Assembly (NCBI RefSeq): GCF_000485595.1
Contig: NW_014577984.1
Coordinates: 1-64,000 of the forward strand
From: Priapulus caudatus
Lineage: Eukaryota; Priapulida; Priapulimorpha; Priapulimorphida; Priapulidae
DNA length: 64,000 nucleotides
Direction of reading: 5' to 3'
The position numbers and the translations under genes were made by a program. How positions within the stretch are numbered: position 1 is the stretch's first letter; the number at the start of each line of letters is the position of its first letter. The notes beneath the pieces are model-generated. The model was not told the origin of the DNA, searched no databases, and worked only from the letters and a program-made list of their open reading frames with translations. This document shows positions 1 through 9,634 of the stretch, piece by piece.

Positions 1-840
1 ACGCGCGCAAGCACGCATGCACGCATGTGTACGTGCATATGCAGGTACGCACGCGCGCACGTGTACATCCAAACGCACGCACGCACGCACACACACGCAT
101 GCATGCACGCACGCACGCACGCACGCACACACTCTATCGGGCGTTGTCGTGTATACGCTGCATAATCGCTAATTCAAGTTAAATTTTGTCGTGTAGACGA
201 GGCTATTATTTTTTACTGTTTGGGATGGGATGGCATGCGATGGCATGGGATGGCATGCCATGGGGTGGGATGGGATGGGATGGGATGGGATGGGATGGGA
301 TGCGAATGGGATATGGGATGGAGATGCTCGGTGCGCGATGGATGGATGGAATGGCATGGAATGGGGATGGATGGATGGATGGATGGATGGATGCATGGAA
401 TGGATGCATGGATTAGATAGATAGTTTAGATTTTTGGGGTATTCTTCCTTTCAAGTCCCACGGTCACGCAGCCTGAGTAATGCCATGATTTCCCCGGCAA
501 ACGCCGTTCATTATAATTATATTTTCTCCCTTTTAATTTTTTCTTACGCTTAGTTTTCTTTGAAACCCATCCCATCCCATCCCATCCCATCCCACCCCAT
601 GGCATGCCATCCCATGCCATCGCATGCCATCCCATGCCATCGCATCCCATCCCATCCCAAACAGTAAAAAATAATAGCCTCGTCTACACGACAAAATTTA
701 ACTTGAATTAGCGATTATGTAGCGTCTACACGACAACGCCCGATAGCGTGTGTGTGTGCGTGCGTGCGTGCGTTTGGATGTACACGTGCGCGCGTGCGTA
801 CCTGCATATGCACGTACACATGCGTGCATGCGTGCGTCCG
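1..840. repeat. Large foldback (inverted repeat) structure
   Basis: The stretch from the left edge to about 299 is closely matched by the reverse complement of about 568-840, leaving a loop near 300-567. The arms include a CACG/GTGC tract, a unique block with TTGTCGTGTA and GACGAGGCTATTATT, and a run of ATGGG units (240-300, mirrored at 568-660). The loop has a TGGA-rich half (330-410) and a unique half (425-560). The left arm continues beyond the window. It is most likely a foldback element or a palindromic duplication. No protein is supported: every open frame here is low-complexity Met/Trp/Gly, His/Pro or Arg/Ala/Cys. Confidence 0.8.
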
Positions 841-886
841 TGTGTGTGCACGTACATGCGTGCGTCCGTGTGTGTGCACGTACACG

Positions 887-931
<45 letters not shown>

Positions 932-1045
932 GCGTGTGCAGGTACACGTTCGTGCGTGCGTGCGTGCGTGCGTGCGTATGTGCGTGTGCAGGTACACGTG
1001 CGTGCGTGCGTGCATGCATGTGCACGTACGGTAGGCGTGCGTGTG
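745..1045. repeat. (GTGC/GTGT)n microsatellite-like tract
   Basis: About 300 bases are built almost entirely from GTGC, GTGT and short GTACACGTG interruptions. The reverse-complement version occupies 1-130 as part of the foldback. All six frames stay open because the unit lacks stop codons, so long open frames here mean nothing. Confidence 0.9.
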
Positions 1046-1358
1046 TAGTAGTGTAAAAGCAGTATCTATGAATATCTATAACTAGAGCCTATATCGGTGT
1101 CCATAGGGGTGTATAAAGAAAGCCCACCGGCGCTATGCCGTGGGAGTAAGCCAATTACGAGCACGCGGGCTGGCACGCGTCCATTACTGGGTCGATGCCA
1201 TGTGTATAGCATCGACGTCCTAACAGTAATCAATTTGCAGTCACCGGCTCTACTAGGTCAGCACGTGCGGCGACTCCATAAGGAAGTCGTGCAAACAGTG
1301 CCCGTGTTTATGTACTTGAGTTAGTTAAGGTCCGCGTTTCTTCCTAGAAGTCAACGAG

Positions 1359-1853
1359 GCACGAGTGGCTGTAATCAGCTGGTCTTGTTTGTGTCGACAT
1401 AGTGGGACCGGCTGGTTTGTGATCCTCGTGCAAGAGCGCACGAGTGGCTGTAATCAGCTGCTCTTGTCCGTGTCGACATGGTGGAACTAGCTGGTACGTG
1501 ATCCTCGTGCGGGAGTGCGCGGGTCGAGGTAATTGAGCTGGCTAGTTCGCGATGCCCTAACGAGGGTTTGTGTCTATGTAATCGGTCGAGCTGGGAAGGC
1601 TGCGCTTCTCGCTCGGTACTTCAATACAGCCCTAACGAGGGCCTGTGTATATGTAATCGGTCGAGCTGGGAAGGCCGCGCTTCTCGCTCGGTACTTCAAT
1701 AGAGCCCTAACGAGGGCCTGTGTATATGTAATCGGTCGAGCTGGGAAGGCCGCGCGTCTCGCTCGGTACTTCAATAGGGCCCTAACGAGGGCCTGTGTGT
1801 ATGTAATCGGTTGAGCTGGGAAGGCCGCGCTTCTCGCTCTGTAATTGGATAGA
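1359..1853. repeat. Minisatellites with 79-bp and 75-bp units
   Basis: Two related arrays lie next to each other. The first has a 79-bp period (GCACGAGTGGCTG starts at 1359 and 1438), followed by a diverged third unit. The second has four units of exactly 75 bp, with GCCCTAACGAGGG starting at 1554, 1629, 1704 and 1779. The 75-bp units are nearly identical and each contains AATCGGTCGAGCTGGGAAGG. Because 75 is divisible by three, the array gives a repetitive open frame on both strands, which I regard as a by-product. Confidence 0.85.
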
Positions 1854-1891
1854 TGTCGCGGTAGTATAGACGACGCATGCGTGACGCATTC

Positions 1892-1992
1892 GGGCGCGGT
1901 CGTGGCTGCGTATATAAGCCGAGAGCCGGGGAGAATCGAGGAATTTGGCTTCTCATCCAGGCACTCACAGACACGACCGCGACCACGGCTGT
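1892..1992 (+). promoter_or_regulatory. Possible TATA promoter upstream of the broken env
   Basis: TATATAA lies at 1911-1917, between a left GCGGTCGTG (about 1895) and a right CACGACCGC (about 1973) that form an inverted repeat. The env-like frame starts 340 bases downstream, so this could be the remains of an LTR promoter. I found no matching second LTR downstream of 4280, so the LTR reading is only an inference. Confidence 0.3.
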
Positions 1993-2256
1993 AATTGTAC
2001 TCAAATCAACAGTAAACGTCAAAACATGGTAACAACTGGCTTTCTCTTCTTTATGGCTCTGACTTAACATTGAAGCATAATCATACTATTTGTAAGCTGT
2101 CAAAGACGGCGCTACATATTTTGGTACCGTGAGAGTCGCTAGTTCCTGGTTGCGGCCACTTCCAAGGTGCTACCATATACGATCACTCAGCCGGCACTGA
2201 CTACTGTCTACCAGTCCTGACTGACGATCCTATATCAGCGCCGTATAATCGGCTTG

Positions 2257-2700
2257 ATGTTTCCTGTTACCACGGTCGCCCTGCTCGTAGTTGCCTCGAC
2301 GATCCTCTCCGCCTCGCAAGCTACTGATGTCAGGAGTACCACAATGGGAGTAGTTTTTATCCCGAGAGGTCACATCTCGGTCACACAAAGTACCTGGGGC
2401 ATAGGTTTTACCCTAAATTTCACATCAATTCAGACTTACCTAGACTCGTTGCACAAAGATGTGCGCAGGATGTACAAATCACAACCACCGGCAGCCCCAT
2501 ACTCCCCATCCCCCTCCCCTGACGATGAATACTTCGCAGCCTTAAACCGTGACATCAGATCCCTCGTGCAGACCCATATGGCATGGTTTCGCCAACGCTT
2601 GCAAACACTTAATCTCCGCTTAAGGGACCTGCACTCGTTGCATAAATCAAGAGAGAAACGCGCTATAGTTGGTGGCCTTGGTAAAGTCCCATGTCGACGG
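2257..2700 (+). pseudogene. env: N-terminal part of a retroviral-type Env, element 1
   Basis: The open frame begins with a hydrophobic signal-peptide-like stretch (from ATG 2257, about 22 residues). A segment containing FIPRGHISVTQSTWG follows, matching the equivalent FVPRGNLAITQSSWA of the env at 22559. It continues through a helical, Leu-rich region to a furin-like REKR site near residue 135. Shortly after the cleavage site the similarity stops and the frame ends at 2712. The next part of the protein is found downstream on the opposite strand. This is an errantivirus/baculovirus-F-like envelope family; no gag or pol of the same element is visible upstream. Confidence 0.75.
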
Positions 2701-2714
2701 GGACCACTATAGCC

Positions 2715-3205
2715 TGTATAAGGTTATAATAATAAAACAAGTCTGCGTGGGGGCTGTGTGGCATAGATAACGTAGGGGGCAACGAGCTTTCGATAGTTAG
2801 TAGGACTTGACGTAACTGGTGGGGGTAACAGCGTGGAGGGCAAGCGGCCCGTCAGCAAAACGGAGATGGCGTGTATCGTAGTGTCGAGGGTGGCATACTG
2901 TCAAACTTGAAAGGGATAACTGGAGGTGTGTAATCGCAATGAACTCCCGTGCCACAGAGGCCTGGAAGGCCGTTATTTTAAACATGAGTGTGCGCACACT
3001 TGTGGTTAAATCCCGGGCATGAGAAATTACATGGGACAACACCTCCGTATTCATTTCTGTCTGAATGCGAGTATAATTTATGACGGTGAGGGATTCGTCA
3101 ATTACAGTCAAAATTCGCTCCTGTGTCGTACCTAATGCGGATAACTGCCATTGCAGTTGCTCAATGTCATCATCGGTAGCCGTACCGAATAAAAATTGTG
3201 CAAGT
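2715..3205 (-). pseudogene. env: Inverted middle segment of Env element 1
   Basis: Read on the minus strand, this segment starts with AQFLFGTATDDDIEQLQ, the counterpart of KVLYGVATEEDLNALQ in the env at 22559. It runs through the heptad-rich coiled-coil region (ERILTVIDESLTVINYTRIQ). Near 2890 the match moves to another frame (GRLPSTLLPPP, matching GKLPISLVSPT), so there is also a frameshift. The flanking N- and C-terminal parts lie on the plus strand, so this third of the gene has been flipped in place. The frame cannot be expressed as one protein. Confidence 0.75.
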
Positions 3206-4280
3206 ACACGTAATCGCTTTTTTACCTTTAACATATAACGAAATGACGTTTCAGATGTACCAAATTTTAACACCGCCAGTGTTTCTCGGTAACTCCACTG
3301 CGGCGGCATACTTCGAAATTTCTCAAAATTTCATTGGAATTTCCCTCAACCATGCCAACTACGTGCAACCAGACGAACCCGCCGTACGTTCATGCTTACG
3401 CAATCATCAAGAGGTCTGTGATGTGAGATCTCCCATTTACCCAATCTCGACAGCGATTACGTGCCCAGTCGCGCTATTTCTAAATGACGCCGCCCTTATC
3501 TCCACATTATGTACAAGGCACGTTACGTTTTACGCACGGCCGACGCCGCGCGCCACCTACCTTGTTGACGGAAGCTGGCTAATATCTACACCCCACCCAT
3601 TACGTTTAGCCATATCGTGCCAGTCAGACCCCACGGCACAGGTCACAACTAAAGAGTTCCTCGTCCAACAACAACATACAGTTACACTGCACTCTGGCTG
3701 TAAAGCCGATTCTAAGCATTTTACCTTGCCATCATATTTCCACCACGAAACCGCTGTCGATGTGCAAATCGAACTACCCCCACTCGATCGCCTGTTCCAC
3801 CACACAGTCCCTACAATATGGTCGGACATGTACGACGCCAAACGCCTGTCAACAGCCGACTCAGAAGACTTAATCCCACCAGAAGTTGTACCTCCTAGTT
3901 CATATGCGCACGCTGACCTTGACGTCGCATACGCTGATTTAGTCACTGCTGTTAAAAACACCAAAAGCCTGCCATCGATTCCCTCGTCATATACAGGCAT
4001 GGGCAGCGCAGATATCGCGGCCGCCATGCATCATTCTGTAATTTATATCGGCCTCACATCGCTGCTGCTCACCGTTGTGGTCGCCGTCACATATTGCTAT
4101 TGTTGTCGGTGCTGCCGCCCGCACACCCCGGAACCCCACACCCAACCGAGTCCCGCCGATCGCACGCCCCTCCCTCGCAGACGTACATGGATCGAAAGTA
4201 CCTCTCCCTCCCCCACCACAATAAGACCCCGCTCGTTATATTCCGCTATGCCACTCACGGTCCTCGAACCTCAGCTGTGA
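3198..4280 (+). pseudogene. env: C-terminal part of Env element 1, with transmembrane segment
   Basis: This long open frame has no proper start codon of its own. It resumes the Env exactly where the inverted segment should have joined. Matches to the env at 22559 include VHVIAFLPL/FHIITFLPL, YQILTPPVFLG/FQILPAPVFIN, GSWLISTPHPLRLAISCQ/GHWLISPIKNLRLTISCQ and LHSGCKADSKHFTLPSYF/LQSGCTAHSADFTLPTFY. A hydrophobic segment near 4033-4095 (YIGLTSLLLTVVVAVTY) is a good transmembrane anchor, followed by a Cys-rich and then Pro/Ser-rich tail. The frame itself is intact for about 360 codons, but it lacks its N-terminal two thirds on the same strand. Confidence 0.75.
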
Positions 4281-5640
4281 ATGGGTTCCTTCGCCCCTGA
4301 AACAGCCACCCTCCAGCCCCACGTAGATGGTTGCCCAGGTCCATCCTCCTTTACCAACACTCCACTGCCCACCTCGATACTGGTACGATCTCCTCCAAAT
4401 GTTGATATATCGCAGGCAGTGTCCGACACGCCCTCCACATCCCCACCCCCAATGGCTATGACTAAGGCCTCCCCACTCACTCCCATACTACACCGGCATA
4501 TTTCGCTGCGGTCCCGATCGGCACAACGTACGATGCCGGCGCCCGTTCCCTGCCCAATAGCCGCACCCCGCGCTGTGTAGCCGCCCTTCAAGCCCCACAC
4601 TTCGGAGGTTTGGCTAGCTGGTCAGCAACATGCACCGCCATTTCAGCATGTACTCTATAAGTGGCCCATTAGTTAATTAATACCGGCATAAGGATAGTTT
4701 TACACCTCCGACAACGTGCAGCGTATTTGCCGCTAGCACAAGTAGTAATCGATAGTGAAGATAATTGTATGACCTCGCTCATTTAATAGCAGGTATCTGT
4801 CGTTAGCCATGTAAGGCGAATTATTGCCTTCTATTCATTCCGCGGATTGCATTATATGCGACCGCGCTCTACAAGCTGCCTCGTGCCTTTATGGCACTTA
4901 CCGGGCAGCCGCTAGTATATACTGTCCCGGCTATAACGCGGTGCCACGTATTACGTCCACCAATTGACATTAGAGAGGTTCGGCTAGGCGTAAAACGCGA
5001 ACGCGAACGCGAATCGACAAGATTTTCTGTGCTGACGTCATCACTTTGCGGGTATTTTCTCGCGCCATCGGAAGCTACGCGGACGGATTTCACGCCTACA
5101 CGACAGCTTTCACGTAAGTCAAAAACGTGAACAACTATTGCGATTTTTTCGTGAATTCCTTCACAAAAACATTGTTTCAAAGCACATTATACAAAATATA
5201 CTTATTTAAGATCACATTGAGCTGTGAATTCGTTGTTTTTAGAAATTCGTTTCATGAGAAATATGACGATCAATCTGGCTACTTTCACGTTACACTTTTA
5301 AGCGGCACATTTGTTCTTCTTCAAACATCAGGCATGTCAATGCGAGATTTGCTAGTGATATTTGTTGAGTTTATGTTGAAAATAGTTCTAGCACATAAGT
5401 TGGTATGTGGTCATTTTATTACTGTGTAGGTAGGCTATTTATTAAGACTATACTATCGATGGTTATGGTTATGGTTATTGTATAGAAAAAAGTTCTGATT
5501 AAGATTGCATTTCAATGCTATGCGGTCGTGTGGATTTGTGTTGGACTCCAGGCCTCCAAAAAGCGTGATAAATTGTGATGGTGAATAGAAAATGACTTGA
5601 TTAAAAGAGAGGGATGGCATGGGTGACATATGGTGAAGCT
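4281..5640. other. Non-coding region downstream of Env element 1
   Basis: No gene is supported. Short open frames at 4281-4580 and 4891-5130 have no recognisable domain. A short CGAACG tandem (5000-5013) is visible. If the element had a 3' LTR it should lie here, but nothing in this stretch matches the sequence upstream of 2257. Confidence 0.5.
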
Positions 5641-5644
5641 GGGG

Positions 5645-6070
5645 TCAGTCCATTTTCCGAACACCCATTTTTCCGAATCCCTACTTCTCTGAATGCCTAC
5701 AGGCTACTTCTCATAATCCACTATGTATGAATGTACAATTCTCTGAATGCCCAGTTCCTTAAAAAAAACTTAAGCATAACAATAACCTTCAATAATATCT
5801 ATGTAACCCGATTCAGGAAGTAGGCTTTGGAGAAGTAGTGAGAATCCCACTCCACCAAATGTCTCTTCTACAATGGAAACCCCAACCTAAACCTAACCCG
5901 ACACATTGCTCCAACCCTAACCCAGTCATACATCTAACACTAACTTAACCTGTTCGAAGAAGTGCATATGTCATCAATCGTAGGTATTCAGCATTCAGAG
6001 AACTGGACCTTCGAAGAAGTGGGCATTCGGAAAATTGCGTATTCGACATGTGCATTCAGCTAGATAGGGT
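5645..6070. repeat. Imperfect inverted-repeat element with TTCCGAATGCCC motifs
   Basis: The left part carries TTTTCCGAACACCC, TTTTTCCGAATCCC, TTCTCTGAATGCC and TTCTCTGAATGCCC. The right part (5950-6060) carries the reverse complements, such as GCATTCAGAGAACTGG and GGGCATTCGGAAAATT. The centre has CCTAACCC-like words (5880-5945). The layout suggests a MITE-like or foldback element whose arms consist of repeated short motifs. Its exact ends and target duplication are not visible. Confidence 0.5.
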
Positions 6071-6274
6071 CTAGGGACTAGTTGTGCCACTCTATCTGGA
6101 CTGGGGCAGTGATATTTCAGGCCAGGTTTACATGGTTTAGAATTGCTGTACAAAAAGGAGCGCTGAATTTTATGTGTGCATTTTATCTGTTATGAATTGC
6201 AACTGAAATGCATAAATACTTGTTATTAGAATTATAGAACATTTTGTGATATATTTTTCAGGTTTCAAGATCAA

Positions 6275-6487
6275 ATGGCAAGCAAAGTAAAAACAAGTGA
6301 CAAAAAACTATTGCGGTTCAACGCCCAACTGGATGTTTTACTACTCCGAGAAGTAGCAACACTAAACCCATACACCGACAAATCTAAATGGGAAAACATA
6401 ACCAAAATTGATTTTCACATGCAAAATAGTGGCTGTACCCGACCGAATTTCGCCTTCAAAAGTGAAATTAGATTTAAAATCGAGATG
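6275..6487 (+). pseudogene. Myb/SANT-like DNA-binding protein, first exon
   Basis: A start ATG at 6275 opens a frame with a Lys-rich N-terminus, then RFNAQLDVLLLREVATLNPY and DKSKWENI. This matches the first helices of the Myb/SANT-like domains found in many invertebrate genes of unknown function and in transposon-associated proteins. The last clear family residues (NSGCTRPNFAFK) end near 6466, after which the frame runs into non-coding sequence. A donor there would join to the exon at 6871. Its role would be nuclear DNA binding; the target is unknown. Confidence 0.6.
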
Positions 6488-6594
6488 TAAGCCGATTATA
6501 CAATATTTCTTTTAGACAAGAGGACCTGGCACTGCCTGGTGCATCTATGTACTCAGACTGGTACTCAGAATATGTATACATTTGGTATACTCAC

Positions 6595-6778
6595 TTTTTT
6601 AGGCTTTCCAGCTCATCTTTTCTGAATTTTTCAACAAGCAGCTGGCACCTTTCTTTTACAGTTCGAGGCGTCGTTCCTCCAATTACACCAGCAACATCCT
6701 CCATGGCTTCATTAAACTTCTTCGATACCTCTGGTGAGAAGCTGCTCTCGCTCCTCGTACTGTTCATTGGTACCAGAC
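6595..6778 (-). CDS. Isolated minus-strand Myb/SANT-like exon
   Basis: On the minus strand, an acceptor (TTCTCAG before 6778) and a donor (GTGAGT directly after 6595) bound an open exon. It contains EVSKKFNEAMEDVAGVIGG and TPRTVKERCQLLVEKFRKDE. This is the second half of a Myb/SANT-like domain of the same broad family as the plus-strand exons on either side. Its RTVKERCQLLVEKF corresponds to DRLSHLNRKF in the plus exon at 6871, so it is a paralogous exon rather than the missing piece of that gene. No partner exons were found on the minus strand nearby. Confidence 0.6.
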
Positions 6779-6870
6779 CTGAGAAATAGATAGAAATGAA
6801 ATATATTTATTAATGCACTTTTTTTCATACTCATTACTTAGAATAATAGATAATACATTATTCAAGACAG

Positions 6871-7684
6871 ATAGGCTATCCCATCTCAACCGGAAGTTCG
6901 GGGAAATCCTCAGCCTCATCGATGAAGTAGATAACAAAACCACCTTGGCAAAGAAAGAGCACGAAACTAAGAAAGACCTCATCGAGCAGGGGGCGGCAAT
7001 TCGTGATGCAGCCATGAAAGGATTAAAAGAAAATCAAGGTAAATCATTTTGAAGTCATCTCTTAGGAGATGGCTTCATGAAATGACTCCGGTGTCCGGCG
7101 GTCAGTCAGTCAGTCAGTCAGTCAGTCAGTTATTCAGTCAGTCAGTCGACTGACAGTCGGTCAGTTAGTGAATGAGTGAGTATGTCAACAACTAAGCCAA
7201 GTCTGGGACCGAATTTCATTGGATGATATCAGCTGGGACCGACAAAATGTGTCAGCCAAAGTTTTCTGGGGGGAGGGGTGAGCCCCCCCCCACATACACA
7301 CACCCTCTTTTGCGACCCTGGGTACCAGAAACTTTTCAGCTTTACTAAATATTTATAATCGTTCAAAAATATCTGATTGATCAAAGAATCATGCAAAAAT
7401 GTACATAGAATAATTTACTAGTGTCTACTTCATATGTTCTTGCTAGTGTTCTTACAGGAGACCCTGTAGCCGTCGCAGCCACTACCAAAGGACAGGGGAG
7501 GAAACGCCAGCTGGACAAATATATAGATGTGTTACGGGCCAGAGAGGAGACCGCCAAAAAGATGAAAGAAGATTAAATGGCCCTGCGAAGAGAGAAGTTG
7601 GCCCTGGAGCGGGCGAAGGAAGAGCGAGCGGCGGAGAAAGACCGCATGCTGATGGAGATTCTCCTCAAAGCACTGAACAAGTGA
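6871..7684 (+). pseudogene. Myb/SANT-like protein, second and third exons, with nonsense codon
   Basis: Exon two (6871-7038) follows an acceptor AG and ends at a GTAAAT donor. It encodes a charged helix with IEQGAAIRDAAMKGLKEN. Exon three starts at 7458 after TTCTTACAG in the matching phase and encodes RKRQLDKYIDVLRAREETAK, then ALRREKLALERAKEERAAEK, a Glu/Lys/Arg coiled coil typical of the C-terminus of this family. The stop is at 7682-7684. A TAA at 7574-7576 interrupts the coiled coil in frame, so the copy is probably inactive or makes a shortened product. The exon phases agree with one split gene that includes the exon at 6275. Confidence 0.6.
7100..7165. repeat. (GTCA)n microsatellite
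   Basis: Tandem GTCA units run from about 7100, broken once by TTATTCA, and end in a short palindrome GTCGACTGACAGTC. Confidence 0.9.
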
Positions 7685-7984
7685 TAGTATATTTTTGTGG
7701 TACAGTGTTCGCTTGACACCACGTCCACTTTCCAAAAACGTGGTAGCTCAATGTATATAAACTATTCCGATATGGCTGTATGGTGCTGAGTTTAGAGTAG
7801 GCATAGGCCTACATAAAATACTTACTTAGAATGGTGCTAAAAAGTCCTATTGGTTATTTTTGAAAAAAAAACAGTTTATTTTTCAACAGTCATGACAGTT
7901 TCTTTATAATAAATATTTCTCTACAGAATAATGAGCATTTTCCTTCTAGTTTCTCGTACTTACTACAACTGTTGTAACTGTTCA

Positions 7985-8225
7985 GGCATGCCAGGCACAG
8001 GTCAATTATCGATGGGCAATACATGCAAGGTGCAAGTCAACGATTGATCACCAAATGCGCGGGTCAGGGAACAGGTCTGTGATTGATCACTAATGCGCGG
8101 TTCGGACATGTCGGAGGGGGTCAGGAATCGATCGGACATAGTTCGGTGATGGATCACCAATGTGCGGGTCAGGGATCAGGTCAGGGATGAATCACAGGGG
8201 TCAGGGAGGGATCAGGAGGGCTGAA
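7985..8225. repeat. Degenerate repeats of a GGGTCAGGGATCAGG-like motif
   Basis: The words GATTGATCACCAA, GCGGGTCAGGGA, GATCGGACAT and GTCAGGGATGAATCACAGG recur at irregular spacing of roughly 35-60 bases. This looks like a decayed minisatellite. No coding potential is visible. Confidence 0.5.
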
Positions 8226-8734
8226 GACAGCGGACTTCCGTACTATAGCAAGTAGTTATCATCTGGCCATGACATGCATGAAGGAACTACACCTACATGC
8301 AAGATAGTGCTGGGGGCCCACTGCCAACTGCCCACCCGTTATGTCAGTATGTACTCTTGCTACATACATGTCAGTTATATGCAATGCATGTCTTTCAATG
8401 ATTGATATTCGAGTGATTTCAGTTCAGGCGCGGACACAGGGGGTCATTTTGTGATCACCGTAGGCTTACATGAGACGGCAGTGCTCGTATCGTAGAAAGA
8501 CTAAACGAATTCCGAACCGAAGATGATACAAGTGGTGCATTATAAAATGTACATTAAAAAAATACAAAATGCCCAACATCAGTCACATATTTTCAGTCAT
8601 TTTTTTATTTTCAGTAACCTACAACAAGTAAAATATAGTTTTCGTAGTAGTTGTACCAATAAAATAACTCGTTGTAATTGTTCTCTATTCTATGACATAT
8701 ATGACACTATGACATGTATGAATTGTGACATGTA

Positions 8735-9181
8735 CAGGGTTCTCCCTAAGTTGCGCAAACGGGGCGCGCGCGCCCCGTTTGGGAAAACTCCCCCCTGTTT
8801 CAATCGTTGCGCCCCGTTTAAATTACCTCCGCCCGATTAAATTCTACCACAATAAAAGTTTGCCAGCGGGGGAATCGATCGTCAAGAATTCACATTCGAC
8901 CAGGACACCCGGCGCGTGCATTTTTACCCTGCCACGCATGCACTGCAGACAATACACAAGTACAAACAGTCAATCTGTCCCACACCCAACACTAACTGTA
9001 CACCGACTCGGCTATCTTATATATACAAGAACCTCAAATACCGTCTATGGTGTGGTGGCGATTTTACGCATTAATTAGTGGTACGGTAAAAAAACACGCC
9101 CCCCCCGGACCCTCCTAGTTTCCCCCCTCCCCCCTCCCCTCCCCTCCCCCCTGTTTGAATTTCATCATGGGGAGAACCCTG
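8735..9181. mobile_element. Non-autonomous TIR element (MITE) with 5-bp target duplication
   Basis: The left end reads CAGGGTTCTCCCTAAG and the right end is the reverse complement of CAGGGTTCTCCCCATG, giving terminal inverted repeats of 12 identical bases. It is flanked by ATGTA on both sides (8730-8734 and 9182-9186), a 5-bp target site duplication. The inside is non-coding, with a GC palindrome near 8764 and a pyrimidine-rich C/T tract near 9090-9150. CAGG termini are typical of hAT-type MITEs, although most hAT elements make 8-bp duplications. Confidence 0.8.
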
Positions 9182-9634
9182 ATGTATGTATATATATGAA
9201 TGAATGTATATGTATGTATATGCATGCATGTATGACTATGACATGTATGAATTGTGTAGGCCTATTATATTGGAAGAAAAATAATTCTGAACCAATATCT
9301 TGTATGTACAAATTGCTGAATATCGGTCATTTCTTTTCTTAGAAAATTTGACCTAGCGACCAAGTTGTGTCGTATACATCATATTATCAACGTACCAATT
9401 TCGTGTAGGTGCGCAGCAAAGTAGATTGTGCTTCCATTTTGTGTAAGCGTGTAATAATAACTAAAAAATAAGACTTTTTTCCCCGTTAGATTTCATTATC
9501 ATCAGTAAAAGTTGAGCCAGTGTAAAGTATTGTCAGGATACAAATGCTCTTCGCAAGAGACAAGATGGAGAGGATTTGAACTCCCTTAACTCCTTAGTTA
9601 CGCAATTGGTATTTTATCATAATTGTTATTGCAG

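Noticed and set aside
186..1056. Several open frames of 60-105 codons on both strands
   Set aside because: They come from ATGGG/TGGA and GTGC repeats that lack stop codons; the products are simple repeats with no domain.
1533..1814. Repetitive open frame encoding a 25-residue repeat
   Set aside because: It follows from a 75-bp minisatellite whose unit is a multiple of three; the opposite strand is open as well and no start context or domain supports a protein.
3557..4027. Minus-strand open frame of 156 codons
   Set aside because: It is the antisense shadow of the env C-terminal frame, which has clear family similarity.
4600..5180. A 3' LTR for the env element at 2257-4280
   Set aside because: No stretch here matches the sequence upstream of 2257, so an LTR pair cannot be shown.
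6764..7015. Minus-strand open frame of 83 codons
   Set aside because: It is antisense to the Myb/SANT exon at 6871-7038; only the separate exon 6595-6778 on that strand has its own splice sites and family similarity.
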